Assembly (NCBI RefSeq): GCF_051124815.1
Contig: NZ_CP118487.1
Location: 62,001 to 126,000 of the forward strand
DNA length: 64,000 nucleotides
Direction: 5' to 3'
Source: Azospirillum sp051124815
GTDB taxonomy: Bacteria > Pseudomonadota > Alphaproteobacteria > Azospirillales > Azospirillaceae
Shown: positions 24,319-33,016 of the stretch, in pieces
How positions within the stretch are numbered: the stretch's first letter is position 1
How the letters are laid out: the number at the start of each line of letters is the position of its first letter
The notes under the pieces: generated by a model
Told to the model about the DNA's origin: nothing
Databases searched by the model: none
Seen by the model: the letters and a program-made list of their open reading frames with translations, nothing else
Program-made: the position numbers and the translations under genes

Positions 24319-25617
24319 TTACCGCTCGGAGACCTCGGCAACCTGTCCGGCGGTTACATCCGGCGGACGACCGCCCCAGGTGGCGCGGAGATAGTTGGCG
24401 AGGTCGGCGATCTCGCGGTCGCTCAGCCGGTCCCGGAAAGCAGGCATTTCCTGCATGCGTTCGGACCCCGCCAGCCGCCGCGCCGGGACACCGTCGCGGA
24501 TGATCTTGATGAGGTTGTGCGGGCTTTCGAACATCGCCGTAGTGTTGGTCGCCAGCGGCACCGACGCGTGCGGGCGCCCTTCGCCTTGCGTGCCGTGGCA
24601 ACCGGCGCACAGGCCGACATAGGTGTGGCGTCCGGCCTCGACCGATGCCGCCCTCGCGGCCTCGCGGTCACGCCGGCCCGGGGCGGCGGTCAGGGCAGGC
24701 GTGGCCGGCGGCGGCGCTCCAGCCAGCAGATAGGACGCGATGGCATCCAGGTCCGCTTCCGTCAGATGGCGGGTGGAGTGCTCCAGCACCGGATACATGC
24801 CGAGAGTCGTGCTGCCCTGGCGCGACAGGCCGGTGGAAAGGAAGGACTTCAAATCCGGAGCCGTCCAGCCGCGGGCCGACAATCCCTTGGGCGAGATGTC
24901 CGGCGCGAGATCGCCCTCCATCACCTCGCCCCTCAGGTGGCGGCCGGTCTTGGCATAGAGAAGATTGCGCGGGGTGTGACAGTCGCCGCAATGGCCGAGA
25001 ACATCGACCAGATAGCGCCCGCGCCGCCAATCTTCGGACTTGTCCGCCGCCGCCGGAAGCGTCGTGTCGCCGGGCCGGAACAGCATGTTCCAGAAGGCGA
25101 TCGCCGGCCGGATGTTGAAGGGAAAGGCCATGTCCGGCTTCCGGTCCGGCCTGTCGATCGGTGGGCGGGTCATCAGATAGGCCCACAGCGCATCGACGTC
25201 CGCCCGTTCCATCGCGTGATAGGAGGTATAGGGCATCGCCGGATACAGATGGCCGCCGTCAGGGAGGATACCCCACACCACCGCCCGATAGAGGTCGTCG
25301 GCCGTCCAGCCGCCGATCCCGTGGCTGCGCGACGGCGTGATGTTGGTGCCGTAGATCGTGCCGAACGGCGTGGCCATGGCGAAGCCGCCGGCATAGGCCA
25401 CCCCGTCCTCCGACACATGGCAGGCGGCGCAGTCGGCGGCGCGCGCGACGTAACGCCCGCGATCCACCAGGGCGCGGTGCTCCTCGGCCGTCAGCTTGTC
25501 GAAAGCCACAGTGGCCGGCGGAATCGGCCCCGCGCCGGAAAACAGCGCATAGGCCAGCAGCGCCAGGACCACGGCACCGGCAACCAGCCCGCCAAGAATA
25601 AGGGCTGCTTTCCTCAT
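24319..25617 (-). CDS. Membrane-anchored triheme cytochrome c subunit of a molybdenum oxidoreductase
   Basis: A 432-residue c-type cytochrome. Residues about 4-26 form one hydrophobic anchor or uncleaved signal (ALILGGLVAGAVVLALLAYAL). Three heme-binding motifs follow: CAACH (63-67), CGDCH (about 210) and CAGCH (about 333), each with a downstream Met-containing segment. This is the layout of the cytochrome subunits of membrane-bound aldehyde, alcohol and nicotinate dehydrogenases. It would carry electrons from the 2Fe-2S subunit to the ubiquinone pool or a terminal oxidase at the periplasmic face. The ATG overlaps the 2Fe-2S gene stop by 4 bases, and it is the last gene of the operon. Confidence 0.85.
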   Translation of the reverse strand: MRKAALILGGLVAGAVVLALLAYALFSGAGPIPPATVAFDKLTAEEHRALVDRGRYVARAADCAACHVSEDGVAYAGGFAMATPFGTIYGTNITPSRSHGIGGWTADDLYRAVVWGILPDGGHLYPAMPYTSYHAMERADVDALWAYLMTRPPIDRPDRKPDMAFPFNIRPAIAFWNMLFRPGDTTLPAAADKSEDWRRGRYLVDVLGHCGDCHTPRNLLYAKTGRHLRGEVMEGDLAPDISPKGLSARGWTAPDLKSFLSTGLSRQGSTTLGMYPVLEHSTRHLTEADLDAIASYLLAGAPPPATPALTAAPGRRDREAARAASVEAGRHTYVGLCAGCHGTQGEGRPHASVPLATNTTAMFESPHNLIKIIRDGVPARRLAGSERMQEMPAFRDRLSDREIADLANYLRATWGGRPPDVTAGQVAEVSER

Positions 25618-26192
25618 GTGCCCTCCTTGCGGCCGGCGCCGGGCGCGTCCTCCACCGTCAGGCCGGGGGTGGCGAGGACCACGTCGCGGATGGCGGAGAG
25701 ATAGCGGACATAGCCGGTGCAACGGCAGATGTGGCGGTTCATCCCCTCCAGCACCACCTGCTCGACCTGCGATCGCGGGACCGGATTGCGGGCCAGGCGT
25801 TCCAGCAGCACCGTCGCCCCGTTGACGAAGCCCGGCGTGCAGTAACTGCACTGGAAGGAGAAATGCTCCAGGAACGCCTGCTGGATCGGCGACAGCGCCT
25901 CTACGGTCCCGGACCCGTCCCGCCGCGCGTGCCCTTCGATGGTGCGCACCGTGGCGCCGTCGAGATAGGCCGCCCCGGTGATGCAGCCCGGCACCGCCTC
26001 CGATCCGCCGGGGCGGTCGATGATGATCGTGCAGGCGCGGCAAACCCCCTGGCCGCAGCCGTAGCGGGTTCCGGTCAGGTTCAGATATTCCTGCAGGAAC
26101 TCCAGCATCATCAGGTCTTCCGGAATGTCGAAAGGCCCGACGGCGCTGCCGTTGACCGTCATGCGCACGGTCCTTGTCGCAATGGCGTTCAT
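25614..26192 (-). CDS. 2Fe-2S subunit of an aldehyde/N-heterocycle molybdenum oxidoreductase
   Basis: A 192-residue protein with both clusters of the xanthine-oxidase-family small subunit. The plant-type ferredoxin motif is GCGQGVCRAC, with its fourth Cys further on. The C-terminal four-helix cluster is CSYCTPGFV...HICRCTGYV. It relays electrons from the molybdopterin subunit to the cytochrome. The start MNAIATRTVRM is chosen because it overlaps the large-subunit stop by 4 bases and the ferredoxin fold begins straight after. Isoquinoline 1-oxidoreductase IorA and the small subunit of acetic-acid-bacterial aldehyde dehydrogenase are the closest named types. Substrate not determinable. Confidence 0.85.
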   Translation of the reverse strand: MNAIATRTVRMTVNGSAVGPFDIPEDLMMLEFLQEYLNLTGTRYGCGQGVCRACTIIIDRPGGSEAVPGCITGAAYLDGATVRTIEGHARRDGSGTVEALSPIQQAFLEHFSFQCSYCTPGFVNGATVLLERLARNPVPRSQVEQVVLEGMNRHICRCTGYVRYLSAIRDVVLATPGLTVEDAPGAGRKEGT

Positions 26193-29011
26193 GCCAGCAC
26201 CTCCCGGATGCGCTCGGGCGTGAGCGGCAGGTCGTAGAGGCGGTGGCCGATGGCGTGAGCCACCGCGTTGGCGATGGCCGGCACCACCGGGATCATCACA
26301 ACCTCGGCGATTCCCTTGGGCGGATCGGCGGCGGAAAGCGGCGGCAGCACCTCGCCGGTCTGTTTCCAGACGGCGACGTCGCCCGCCCGGGGCAGGCGGT
26401 AGCGGTTGAAGTTCCAGGTGCCGTTGCCGGGACCATCCTCGTAGAGCGGCAACTCCTCGAACAGCGCGTGGCCGATCCCCATGGCGAGCCCGCCCTGCAA
26501 CTGGCCGGAGACCAGTTCCGGCACGATCATGCTGCCGCATTCCATCCAGGAATGGTGCGACAGCAGTTTGACGGCGCCGGTCCCGCTGTTGACGGACAGT
26601 TCCACCAGCGTCGCCAGCGGCGCGTAATAGACGACGCCGGCGTTGTTGCGCTGGACCGGCGGATAGAAGACGCGGGTGCGCGGCTGGAAGGCGTAACCGC
26701 CGTCGGTCATCCGCGCCTTGCGCTCCGCCGTCGCTCCGTCACCCCAGCGCAGCGACAGCGCGTCGATCGGCGCCCGCAGCGTCTCCCCGTCGAGGTCGAA
26801 CTCCGCCTCGGCCCAGGCCCAGCGGTTGAAGCTGTGCACCGTCACCCCGGTGACCAGCCCCAGCGCATGGGCCGTAGCGGCCAAGCGGGCCAACGGCAGC
26901 GGCTCCAGCGACTTGCAGCGCAGGACGCCGTCCCGCAGCTCGGCATCCTCGACGCGGATCGCCAGGGGGGCCGCCTGTCCGCCGCCGATCCCCCGGCTCC
27001 AGATCGCCAGCGCCGCCTTCCACAGGCCGAGGGTCAAGAGCAGCCGCGCCGCCTCGCGCGTCGCATGGGACAGATAGTAGGAGGAGTTGGAGGCGCTGCG
27101 CGGCGAGGTGATCCGCGGCACCCACCGCGGATCGCTGGCGAGGCGGTCCTCCTCTTCCTGGGTGTGGGTGTAGGGCTGGTCGTCCGAGGTGAGCGGCATG
27201 CTGGGCCAGTCGATCACCGCGAATTCGGCGTCGTCTGCCGGCCGGCCGAGCCAGTCGGCGACCACCAGCATCTGGGAACTGGTTGATCCGTTGCCGATCT
27301 CCGATACGACGTGGCGCAGCAGGATGCGGCCCTGCGGGTCGATCTCGACCTGGGCGATGGCCGCCTCGGCCCCGGTGCCGTAGTCCTTGTGCACACAGGC
27401 GAACCCGACGCCGTAATGGTGACCGGGATTGTCGGCCTCATAGGCGCGCTTGCGCTCGTCCCGGCCGGTCCACAGGGGATGGGTCCGGGCGCGCTCCAGC
27501 AGTTCATGGGCGCGTATGGTACCGGCGGGAATGGCGCCCTGGGTGTTCTTCATGCCGGCGCGCATCACGTTGCGCAGGCGCAGGTCGATGGCGTCGAGCT
27601 TCAGGTCGGCGGCGATCTCGTCGACCAGCATCTCGGTGGTGGTCATCGACTGCAGCGTGCCGTAGCCGCGCATCGATCCGGCCGTCGGCGCGCGCGAGGA
27701 TCGGGCGGTCACCGCCAGATCGCTTTTGGGGAAATAATAGATCGACTGCAGCGCGGTCGCCGCCACCTGTCCGACCGACGCGCTGAAATTGGCCCAGCCG
27801 CCGCCGTCCGCGTCCAGTTCGCTGCGCAGGGTGCGGAATTCCCCGGTCGCGCGGTCGACGGCGATGGTGGTGTCGATCCAGAAGGGATGCCGCTTGATGG
27901 CGCTCTGGAAATGCTCCCAGCGGTCGAGCGCCATGCGCACCGGCCGGCCGTCGCCGTAGAGCGCCGCCATGACGACGTAGTAGGGGAAGGAATGATGCTC
28001 CTTCTGCCCATAGCCGACGGTGTAGCCGGGATAGAAGCGCAGATCCTTCAGCGCGAAGCCGCTCTTCCCCACCATGTCGATGGCGTGGGTGGCGTTGGTG
28101 TAGGGGGATTGCGTGCCGGTGACCAGATGCAGGGTCGCGGTTTCGCGGTCGTACCAGCCGTTGCCGTTGTCGGTCTCCATCGCCGCGGGGTCGACATACT
28201 GCGAATGGAATTTCCGCCGGAAGATCGCCCAGTCGGCGGGCGGCGATTGCAGTTCGCGCTCGATCTCCCCCGCGTGGTACATCGCCTCTGCCGAGGGGGA
28301 GCCCTGCTGGTTGGCCGTCGGCCAGGTTGTTTCCCTGTTCTGCACCTTGGCCCTGACCGTGGTGTTCTTCATCGGCGAGTAGACGTCTTCGGCAAAAGGC
28401 GTCTCGCCGCCGACGCGGACATAGCGCGCCGCGCCATAGGGGTCGCGCCGGACATAGCCGGTCTCGGCCCCCCAGCGGACGGCGTCCTCGTTCCATTTCA
28501 GGAGGGCCTTGGCGGCGCGGAACCGGGGATAGTCGCGATAGATCAGAAGGGCGAGCGGCTGTCCCAGAAGCACCGGCGTCCGGCCGCGCGCGAGCAGCAG
28601 GTCGCCGTAGAAGTCCGGCTCCGGCATCGTCACGCCGTCGGCGGCCAGCGTCTCCTCCAGCACCAGCCGGTCGGGCTGCAGATGGTCCGGCAGCATCGAC
28701 AGATCGATCCCCTCGAAAATCCGGTCGGCGCGGGTGGCGCGCAGCAGGAAGCCATGGGCCTGTTCGGCCGGCCATCCCGGCATGTCGCGGGCACGCACGT
28801 CGATGGCGAACACCTTGTCGCCGGTCACCTTGGGAATCCCGTCGCGGCGGAAGCGGATGCGACCCTGCGCATCCAGCCAATCGGGCGGCTGGGTGACCGT
28901 TCCGGTCTGCATGATCGCCAGGGCGCGGTTGAGCGGCAGAACGGTGGCGCTGACGCCGGCGGCGGCGGCGGCCTGCAGGAAGGCGCGGCGGGACAGCCTG
29001 GGTGGACGCAT
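26189..29011 (-). CDS. Tat-exported molybdopterin-binding large subunit, aldehyde/isoquinoline oxidoreductase type
   Basis: A 940-residue catalytic subunit of the xanthine-oxidase superfamily. It starts with a Tat signal (SRRAFLQAAAAAGVSATVL, residues 7-25), so the folded cofactor-bearing enzyme is exported, which fits a cytochrome c partner. Family features include the N-terminal RFRRDGIPKVTGDKVFAIDV segment and the cofactor-domain runs TGSMRGYGTLQSM, DYGTGAEAAIAQVEI and the Gly-rich VSEIGNGSTSSQ. It also has ELVSGQLQGGLAMGIGHALFEE and PPKGIAEVVMIPVVPAIANAV, where the conserved Glu of GIAE is the likely catalytic base. The three-gene order large, 2Fe-2S, cytochrome is that of the membrane aldehyde dehydrogenase (AldFGH-like) and IorAB-type enzymes. 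Substrate unknown. No cofactor-insertion (XdhC-like) gene is in the window. Confidence 0.85.
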   Translation of the reverse strand: MRPPRLSRRAFLQAAAAAGVSATVLPLNRALAIMQTGTVTQPPDWLDAQGRIRFRRDGIPKVTGDKVFAIDVRARDMPGWPAEQAHGFLLRATRADRIFEGIDLSMLPDHLQPDRLVLEETLAADGVTMPEPDFYGDLLLARGRTPVLLGQPLALLIYRDYPRFRAAKALLKWNEDAVRWGAETGYVRRDPYGAARYVRVGGETPFAEDVYSPMKNTTVRAKVQNRETTWPTANQQGSPSAEAMYHAGEIERELQSPPADWAIFRRKFHSQYVDPAAMETDNGNGWYDRETATLHLVTGTQSPYTNATHAIDMVGKSGFALKDLRFYPGYTVGYGQKEHHSFPYYVVMAALYGDGRPVRMALDRWEHFQSAIKRHPFWIDTTIAVDRATGEFRTLRSELDADGGGWANFSASVGQVAATALQSIYYFPKSDLAVTARSSRAPTAGSMRGYGTLQSMTTTEMLVDEIAADLKLDAIDLRLRNVMRAGMKNTQGAIPAGTIRAHELLERARTHPLWTGRDERKRAYEADNPGHHYGVGFACVHKDYGTGAEAAIAQVEIDPQGRILLRHVVSEIGNGSTSSQMLVVADWLGRPADDAEFAVIDWPSMPLTSDDQPYTHTQEEEDRLASDPRWVPRITSPRSASNSSYYLSHATREAARLLLTLGLWKAALAIWSRGIGGGQAAPLAIRVEDAELRDGVLRCKSLEPLPLARLAATAHALGLVTGVTVHSFNRWAWAEAEFDLDGETLRAPIDALSLRWGDGATAERKARMTDGGYAFQPRTRVFYPPVQRNNAGVVYYAPLATLVELSVNSGTGAVKLLSHHSWMECGSMIVPELVSGQLQGGLAMGIGHALFEELPLYEDGPGNGTWNFNRYRLPRAGDVAVWKQTGEVLPPLSAADPPKGIAEVVMIPVVPAIANAVAHAIGHRLYDLPLTPERIREVLA

Positions 29012-29142
29012 GGTGGCCGTGATCCTCCGGACAATGGGGAAGATGGCCGCGGAGGGCCGGGACTCGCAGGGTCAACTGGCACCCGGAAGATCGGTTCCAC
29101 CCGGATGGCGTGGATCCCCCTATTGCGCAAAGGGATAAGGGA

Positions 29143-29409
29143 TCATCCCGTCGCGCCCGACCGCGAAGCCGGGCGACGTTCGGGGGCGTAGACCGTCACG
29201 GCGCGCGGACGGATGCGGAAGGTGGCGGGGGTGGCGGCGACCGGGTCCGGGGCGATCCCCAGCGCCCGGGCCGGATCAATCGCCGTACCCAGCGGCAGTC
29301 CGCTGTTCAGCATGGCAGAGGCGCAGCTGTGAAGCGTTCCGCCGCCGCCGATGACGCAATCGACCTCCGCCGCCCCGCTACGGATCGCCTCGCCACCCGC
29401 GCCATCGGC
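29143..29409 (-). pseudogene. Internally deleted remnant of a DAGK/YegS-like lipid kinase
   Basis: The minus-strand frame reads GAAEVDCVIGGGGTLHS, then AMLNSGLPLGTAIDPARALGIAPDPVAA, which matches the nucleotide-binding region of diacylglycerol-kinase-family enzymes (GGGDGTLN ... PLGTANDFARALGIP). It then jumps straight to TPATFRIRPRAVTVYAP, which looks like the extreme C-terminus of the same family. About 150 residues in between and the first 40 or so are missing, and the key Asp of GGDGT is lost. The frame ends in a stop at 29143. It starts against the ABC transporter stop and is probably a deletion scar. Recognition is from memory of the family and was not tested by alignment. Confidence 0.55.
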
Positions 29410-29413
29410 GGGC

Positions 29414-31249
29414 TCAGCCGGTCGCGCGTTTCGATCCGGTGGTCTGGGCCGCCCAGCGCTGCTGCCAGATCGGCGATCCGCTTCCCGTAAAGGGTTCCAT
29501 TTCGGGCACCGGCAAGGGACCCGCATGCTCGGCGTCGATCCGGCCGTCGTTGACGCGAAGGATCAGGTCGGCGCGGCGCAGCGTGGACAGGCGGTGCGCG
29601 ATGATGAAGGTGGTGCGCCCGCGCATCAGCTCCTCGATCGCCTCGGTGATCGCCGTCTCGGTCTGCTTGTCCAGCGCGCTGGTCGGTTCGTCCAGGATGA
29701 GGATCGGCGCCTGCTTCAGGAACGCGCGGGCAAGGCAGATGCGTTGGCGCTCGCCGCCCGACAGCATCAGCGCCCGCTCGCCCACATGGCTGTGATAGCC
29801 GCGTGGCAGCGCGGCGATGAACTCGTGCGCGTGCGCCCGGCGCGCCGCCTCCTCGATCTCGCTCATGCCGACATCGGGCCGGCCATAGGCGATGTTCTCG
29901 GCGATGGTGGTGGAGAACAGCGACGGCTCCTGCTCCATGATGGCGAACTGCCGGCGCAGGTCGCACAGCCGGTACTCGCGCAGATCCACGCCGTCCAGCC
30001 GCACCGAACCGAGCGTCGGATCGATGAGGCGCACCAGCATGTTGACCAGCGTGCTCTTGCCGGAGCCCGTGCGCCCGACGACCCCCACGCAGGTTCCCGC
30101 CGGAATGTTGAAGGACGCATGGCGCAGCACCTCGGGGCCGCCGGGATAGGAGAACGACACGTCGCGGAACTCCACCGCGCCCTGGGCGCGCCGGAGGGGC
30201 AGGGCGCCGGCCTTCTCGGGGATGGAGGGCGGTGCTTCCAGCAGTTCGAAGGCGCGCTCGCCGCAGGCAAAGGCGGCCTGCTGGGCGACGATGTGCTCGG
30301 CGATGCCCTTCAGCGGCTCGTAGAGTTGGGCCATGTAGGCAAGCAGCACGACGAGGTCGCCGACGCTGAGGGTGCCGGCCTGGACGCCGCGCACGCTGAT
30401 GTACAGGATGGCAGCGGTGCCCAGCCCGATGGCGAGCGCCAGCACGATGCGGAAGCCGGCATCGATCACCATCACCGCCATCTTCGCCATGAAGCAGGCG
30501 CGCCCCTGTTCGACGAGGCGCTGCACCTCCTGCTCCTCGCGGCAGGTGGTGAGCACGATGCGGCGCGCGCCGAGCACCTCGTAGGCGAGCTGCACGAGCC
30601 GGCTTTCCAGCTCGCGCACCTTGTGCCAGCGGTCGCACAAGGGGCGCTGCTTGAGCACGATCAGCACGATCAGCGGCACCGCGGTGCCCAGCGCGACGGC
30701 GGCCATGCTGGGATTGATCAGGGCGGTGACCCATACGATCCACAGGACCGAGCCGGCCTTGGTGATCAGCGGGATGACGCCCCAGATGGTCATGGCCTGG
30801 AGCGCGGGCGCGTCCTGGCTGACGCGGAAGACCTGGTCGACCACGCCGCGGTCGTCGCCGCGCGAGGGCGACTGGTGCAGCGCGTTGCCCAGCACCTTGC
30901 CGCGGAAACCGCGCACCATCTGGTCGGCGATGGTCTCGCGGTAGAGCCACTCGACCACCGTGTGGATGATCGTCACGAGCGCGATCAGAACGCCGGAGAT
31001 CAGGCACAGCGCGAGCACCGTCTCCTTGTCCCTGACGAAGTCCGGCGGCAGCCACTTGGCCAGCGAGGAGGGGAACGAGGAGTCGCCGAGCACGCTGTCG
31101 AGGATGATCTTGATCGGGATCGGCGCAAGAAGCCCGATCGGCGTCGCCAGCAGGCCGAGCACGACGATCGCCACCAGCTGTGGGTACCAAGGACGAGCTT
31201 CCTTGAGCGCGCGCCAATAGATGGCGCTCGGCAGCGTCTTCTTCGTCAT
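29414..31249 (-). CDS. ABC exporter, fused membrane and ATPase domains
   Basis: A 611-residue half-transporter of the MsbA/multidrug exporter type that would work as a homodimer in the inner membrane. Six membrane helices lie in residues about 25-330. The ATPase has Walker A GVVGRTGSGKST, signature LSGGERQRICLARA, Walker B ILILDEPTSALD and switch His in IAHRLS. The start MTKKTLPSAIYW is preferred. A TTG 18 bases upstream keeps the frame open but is less likely. It stands alone with no partner gene, so the substrate (lipid, drug or peptide) cannot be named. A lipid-kinase remnant directly downstream may hint at a former lipid-related operon. Confidence 0.85.
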   Translation of the reverse strand: MTKKTLPSAIYWRALKEARPWYPQLVAIVVLGLLATPIGLLAPIPIKIILDSVLGDSSFPSSLAKWLPPDFVRDKETVLALCLISGVLIALVTIIHTVVEWLYRETIADQMVRGFRGKVLGNALHQSPSRGDDRGVVDQVFRVSQDAPALQAMTIWGVIPLITKAGSVLWIVWVTALINPSMAAVALGTAVPLIVLIVLKQRPLCDRWHKVRELESRLVQLAYEVLGARRIVLTTCREEQEVQRLVEQGRACFMAKMAVMVIDAGFRIVLALAIGLGTAAILYISVRGVQAGTLSVGDLVVLLAYMAQLYEPLKGIAEHIVAQQAAFACGERAFELLEAPPSIPEKAGALPLRRAQGAVEFRDVSFSYPGGPEVLRHASFNIPAGTCVGVVGRTGSGKSTLVNMLVRLIDPTLGSVRLDGVDLREYRLCDLRRQFAIMEQEPSLFSTTIAENIAYGRPDVGMSEIEEAARRAHAHEFIAALPRGYHSHVGERALMLSGGERQRICLARAFLKQAPILILDEPTSALDKQTETAITEAIEELMRGRTTFIIAHRLSTLRRADLILRVNDGRIDAEHAGPLPVPEMEPFTGSGSPIWQQRWAAQTTGSKRATG

Positions 31250-31565
31250 GGTTTTCTGGTCACGCAAGTTGACGTATGCGCCCAGCGCATCGCTTCTGCG
31301 CTACAGGCGTATAGGAACAACTTCGTTCTTCGAACCGAGTTCCATCCATCATCCTTTTGATTATGCGAACACGGGGGAGGGGACAGGGCGCGCCGTGAAC
31401 CGTGCGCTCGGGGCTTGGCGAAGGCGGAGATGCCTTTGCGGATGTCCTGCATGGCGGCCGGCAGCCCGCGGGTGGTGCCTCACAGTCAAAAAAATGCCGG
31501 ACTGCCGACGCTGAACCCGATTCAGGGGATCGCACGGCCATATCCACGCTTCATCGGTTTCGGCT
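31250..31565. other. Intergenic region upstream of the ABC exporter
   Basis: No gene supported. The region presumably holds the exporter promoter on the minus strand. I saw no strong operator or consensus promoter. Confidence 0.35.
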
Positions 31566-31823
31566 TTGCCGGACCGGCTGGTCACCTGGCCGCCCGATCA
31601 GGTGCTTTACCAGGACGAGTTCGCCCTGGTGGACTTCCGCCGGCTTCCGGAGTTCGGGTCCGACCATCACCCCCTGCTGGCCGGCCTCTGCCATCTGCCG
31701 GCCGCGGCCGAGCGGCAGGAGGCGCCCCAGCTGGCGGAAAACGACATCGCCGAGGCGGAGCGTGCCATCACCGCCGGGCTCACGATGTCGTCCGAAACGG
31801 CCGGCTCGCGACAGGCGCAGTGA
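31566..31823 (+). pseudogene. C-terminal fragment of an endonuclease/exonuclease/phosphatase (EEP) family protein
   Basis: The plus-strand frame PPDQVLYQDEFALVDFRRLPEFGSDHHPLLAGLCH matches the C-terminal end of EEP-fold hydrolases, where the motif GSDHxP holds the catalytic Asp-His. An Ala/Glu-rich tail follows to the stop at 31823. Everything N-terminal of the last 60-80 residues (the Asn, Glu and metal-binding motifs) is absent, and the frame lacks a convincing start, so this is a truncated relic. Confidence 0.55.
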
Positions 31824-31851
31824 GGGGCATTCGATGGCCCGGAACCCGCGT

Positions 31852-32682
31852 CTACAGAGCGAGGTCCAGCATCTTCCCCTCGAAAACTCGGTCGCGGGAG
31901 CCTTGCAGGTGGCGGCGCATGACGTTCCGGGCGCGCTCGGCGTCACGGTTGCGGATGGCGTCGAAGATGCCGCGATGCTCGTCCAGAACATCGGACAGAC
32001 CGTCCTGCGAACTCAGCAGCGAAGCGCCGTGAAACTTCATGCCGATGGCGATGTGGTCCTTCAACGCCTGGAGCGACGACAGGTAATAGTGGTTGTTGGC
32101 GGCCTCGGCGATGGCGCAATGGAAGGCGAAGTCGGCATCCTCGCGGTGGCGGTGCAGCTGGGTTGCCGTTTCCATCGCCTCCAGCGCCGCGGAGATGGCG
32201 TCCAGCGCCTCCTTGTTCCAGCGCAGAGCGGCGTAATAGGCATAGTCCGGTTCCAGGCTCAGCCGGAACTCGTAGCAGCGCTGGATGTCGGCGATCGTCT
32301 CCACCGGCGCATAGCCCAGCACCGGACGCGGCTCCGCGGCTGCCGCGCGCGCCTTGACGAAGCTGCCGGCGCCATGGCGGGAGTAGATCACCCCCTCGTC
32401 CCGCAGGCGGCTGAGCGCGCCGCGGATGATCGGCCGCGAGACGAGGAACTGTTCCGCCAGCTCATGCTCGCCGGGAAGGCGCTGGTCGGGCCGGTAGGTT
32501 CCCGCGTTGATCTGCATCAGCAGCCCTTGATAGACGCGCTGGACCAGCGGCGTCGAGCGCTGGCGGCTGTCCCGCTGCGAGGGCGACCGTTGCGAAGCTG
32601 CGGCAGCGGAATGCCCCGCCCGGTCGTCCGCCTCCAAGTGATGGGAGGAGCCGTCTTCGAGATCGTTGCGTTCAGCCATCAT
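31852..32682 (-). CDS. GntR-family transcriptional regulator with FadR-type (FCD) effector domain
   Basis: A 276-residue regulator. A disordered N-terminal 40 residues (Ser/Gln-rich) precede a GntR winged helix: PLVQRVYQGLLMQINAGTYRPDQRLPGEHELAEQF, recognition helix VSRPIIRGALSRL, wing GVIYSRHGAGSFV. The helical FCD domain follows, with the metal/ligand His and Asp residues in DADFAFHCAIAEAANNHYY and DEHRGIFDAI. It is transcribed divergently from the acid-sugar catabolic operon 334 bases away, so it very likely represses that operon and is released by a carboxylate intermediate. The target operon is inferred from position only. Confidence 0.85.
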   Translation of the reverse strand: MMAERNDLEDGSSHHLEADDRAGHSAAAASQRSPSQRDSRQRSTPLVQRVYQGLLMQINAGTYRPDQRLPGEHELAEQFLVSRPIIRGALSRLRDEGVIYSRHGAGSFVKARAAAAEPRPVLGYAPVETIADIQRCYEFRLSLEPDYAYYAALRWNKEALDAISAALEAMETATQLHRHREDADFAFHCAIAEAANNHYYLSSLQALKDHIAIGMKFHGASLLSSQDGLSDVLDEHRGIFDAIRNRDAERARNVMRRHLQGSRDRVFEGKMLDLAL

Positions 32683-33016
32683 ACCATCTCACGCATCTTG
32701 CCGTGGATCATGCCTGTGCCGGTTCTGTCGCCATGACGACGGCCACCACGACGGAGGCGGAGCCGCGCACCGCAAACCTCCAAGCTCCGCTCCATTGTCC
32801 GGCACATGTAAGGTTTTTGCCAATTATCACGCAGCTTGTAAACATGTTAATTCCAGAAAGCACGGCTATCCGCCGGCGTGCACTGCACAACATAACAACT
32901 TATTGACAACCTCGCAGCGCTGTGATGTGGTGGGTCATCGTCGAGGGCGGAGGGAGCGCCCGGCGGCAGTCCATCGTCCCGATGCCGGCCGCCGTCCAGA
33001 AGAACGGGGAACACCC
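32683..33016. promoter_or_regulatory. Shared control region between GntR regulator and catabolic operon
   Basis: A 334-base divergent intergenic region. An AT-rich core lies at about 32,810-32,910. It holds the palindrome AACATGTT (in TTGTAAACATGTTAATT), a good candidate for a GntR/FCD operator half. TTGACA at 32903-32908 faces the catabolic operon but lacks a clear -10 at 17 bases. GGGGA before the kinase ATG is the ribosome binding site. Confidence 0.45.

Noticed and set aside
27311..31360. Two long plus-strand frames (626 and 669 codons)
   Set aside because: Antisense to the molybdenum large subunit and the ABC exporter, with no domain features.
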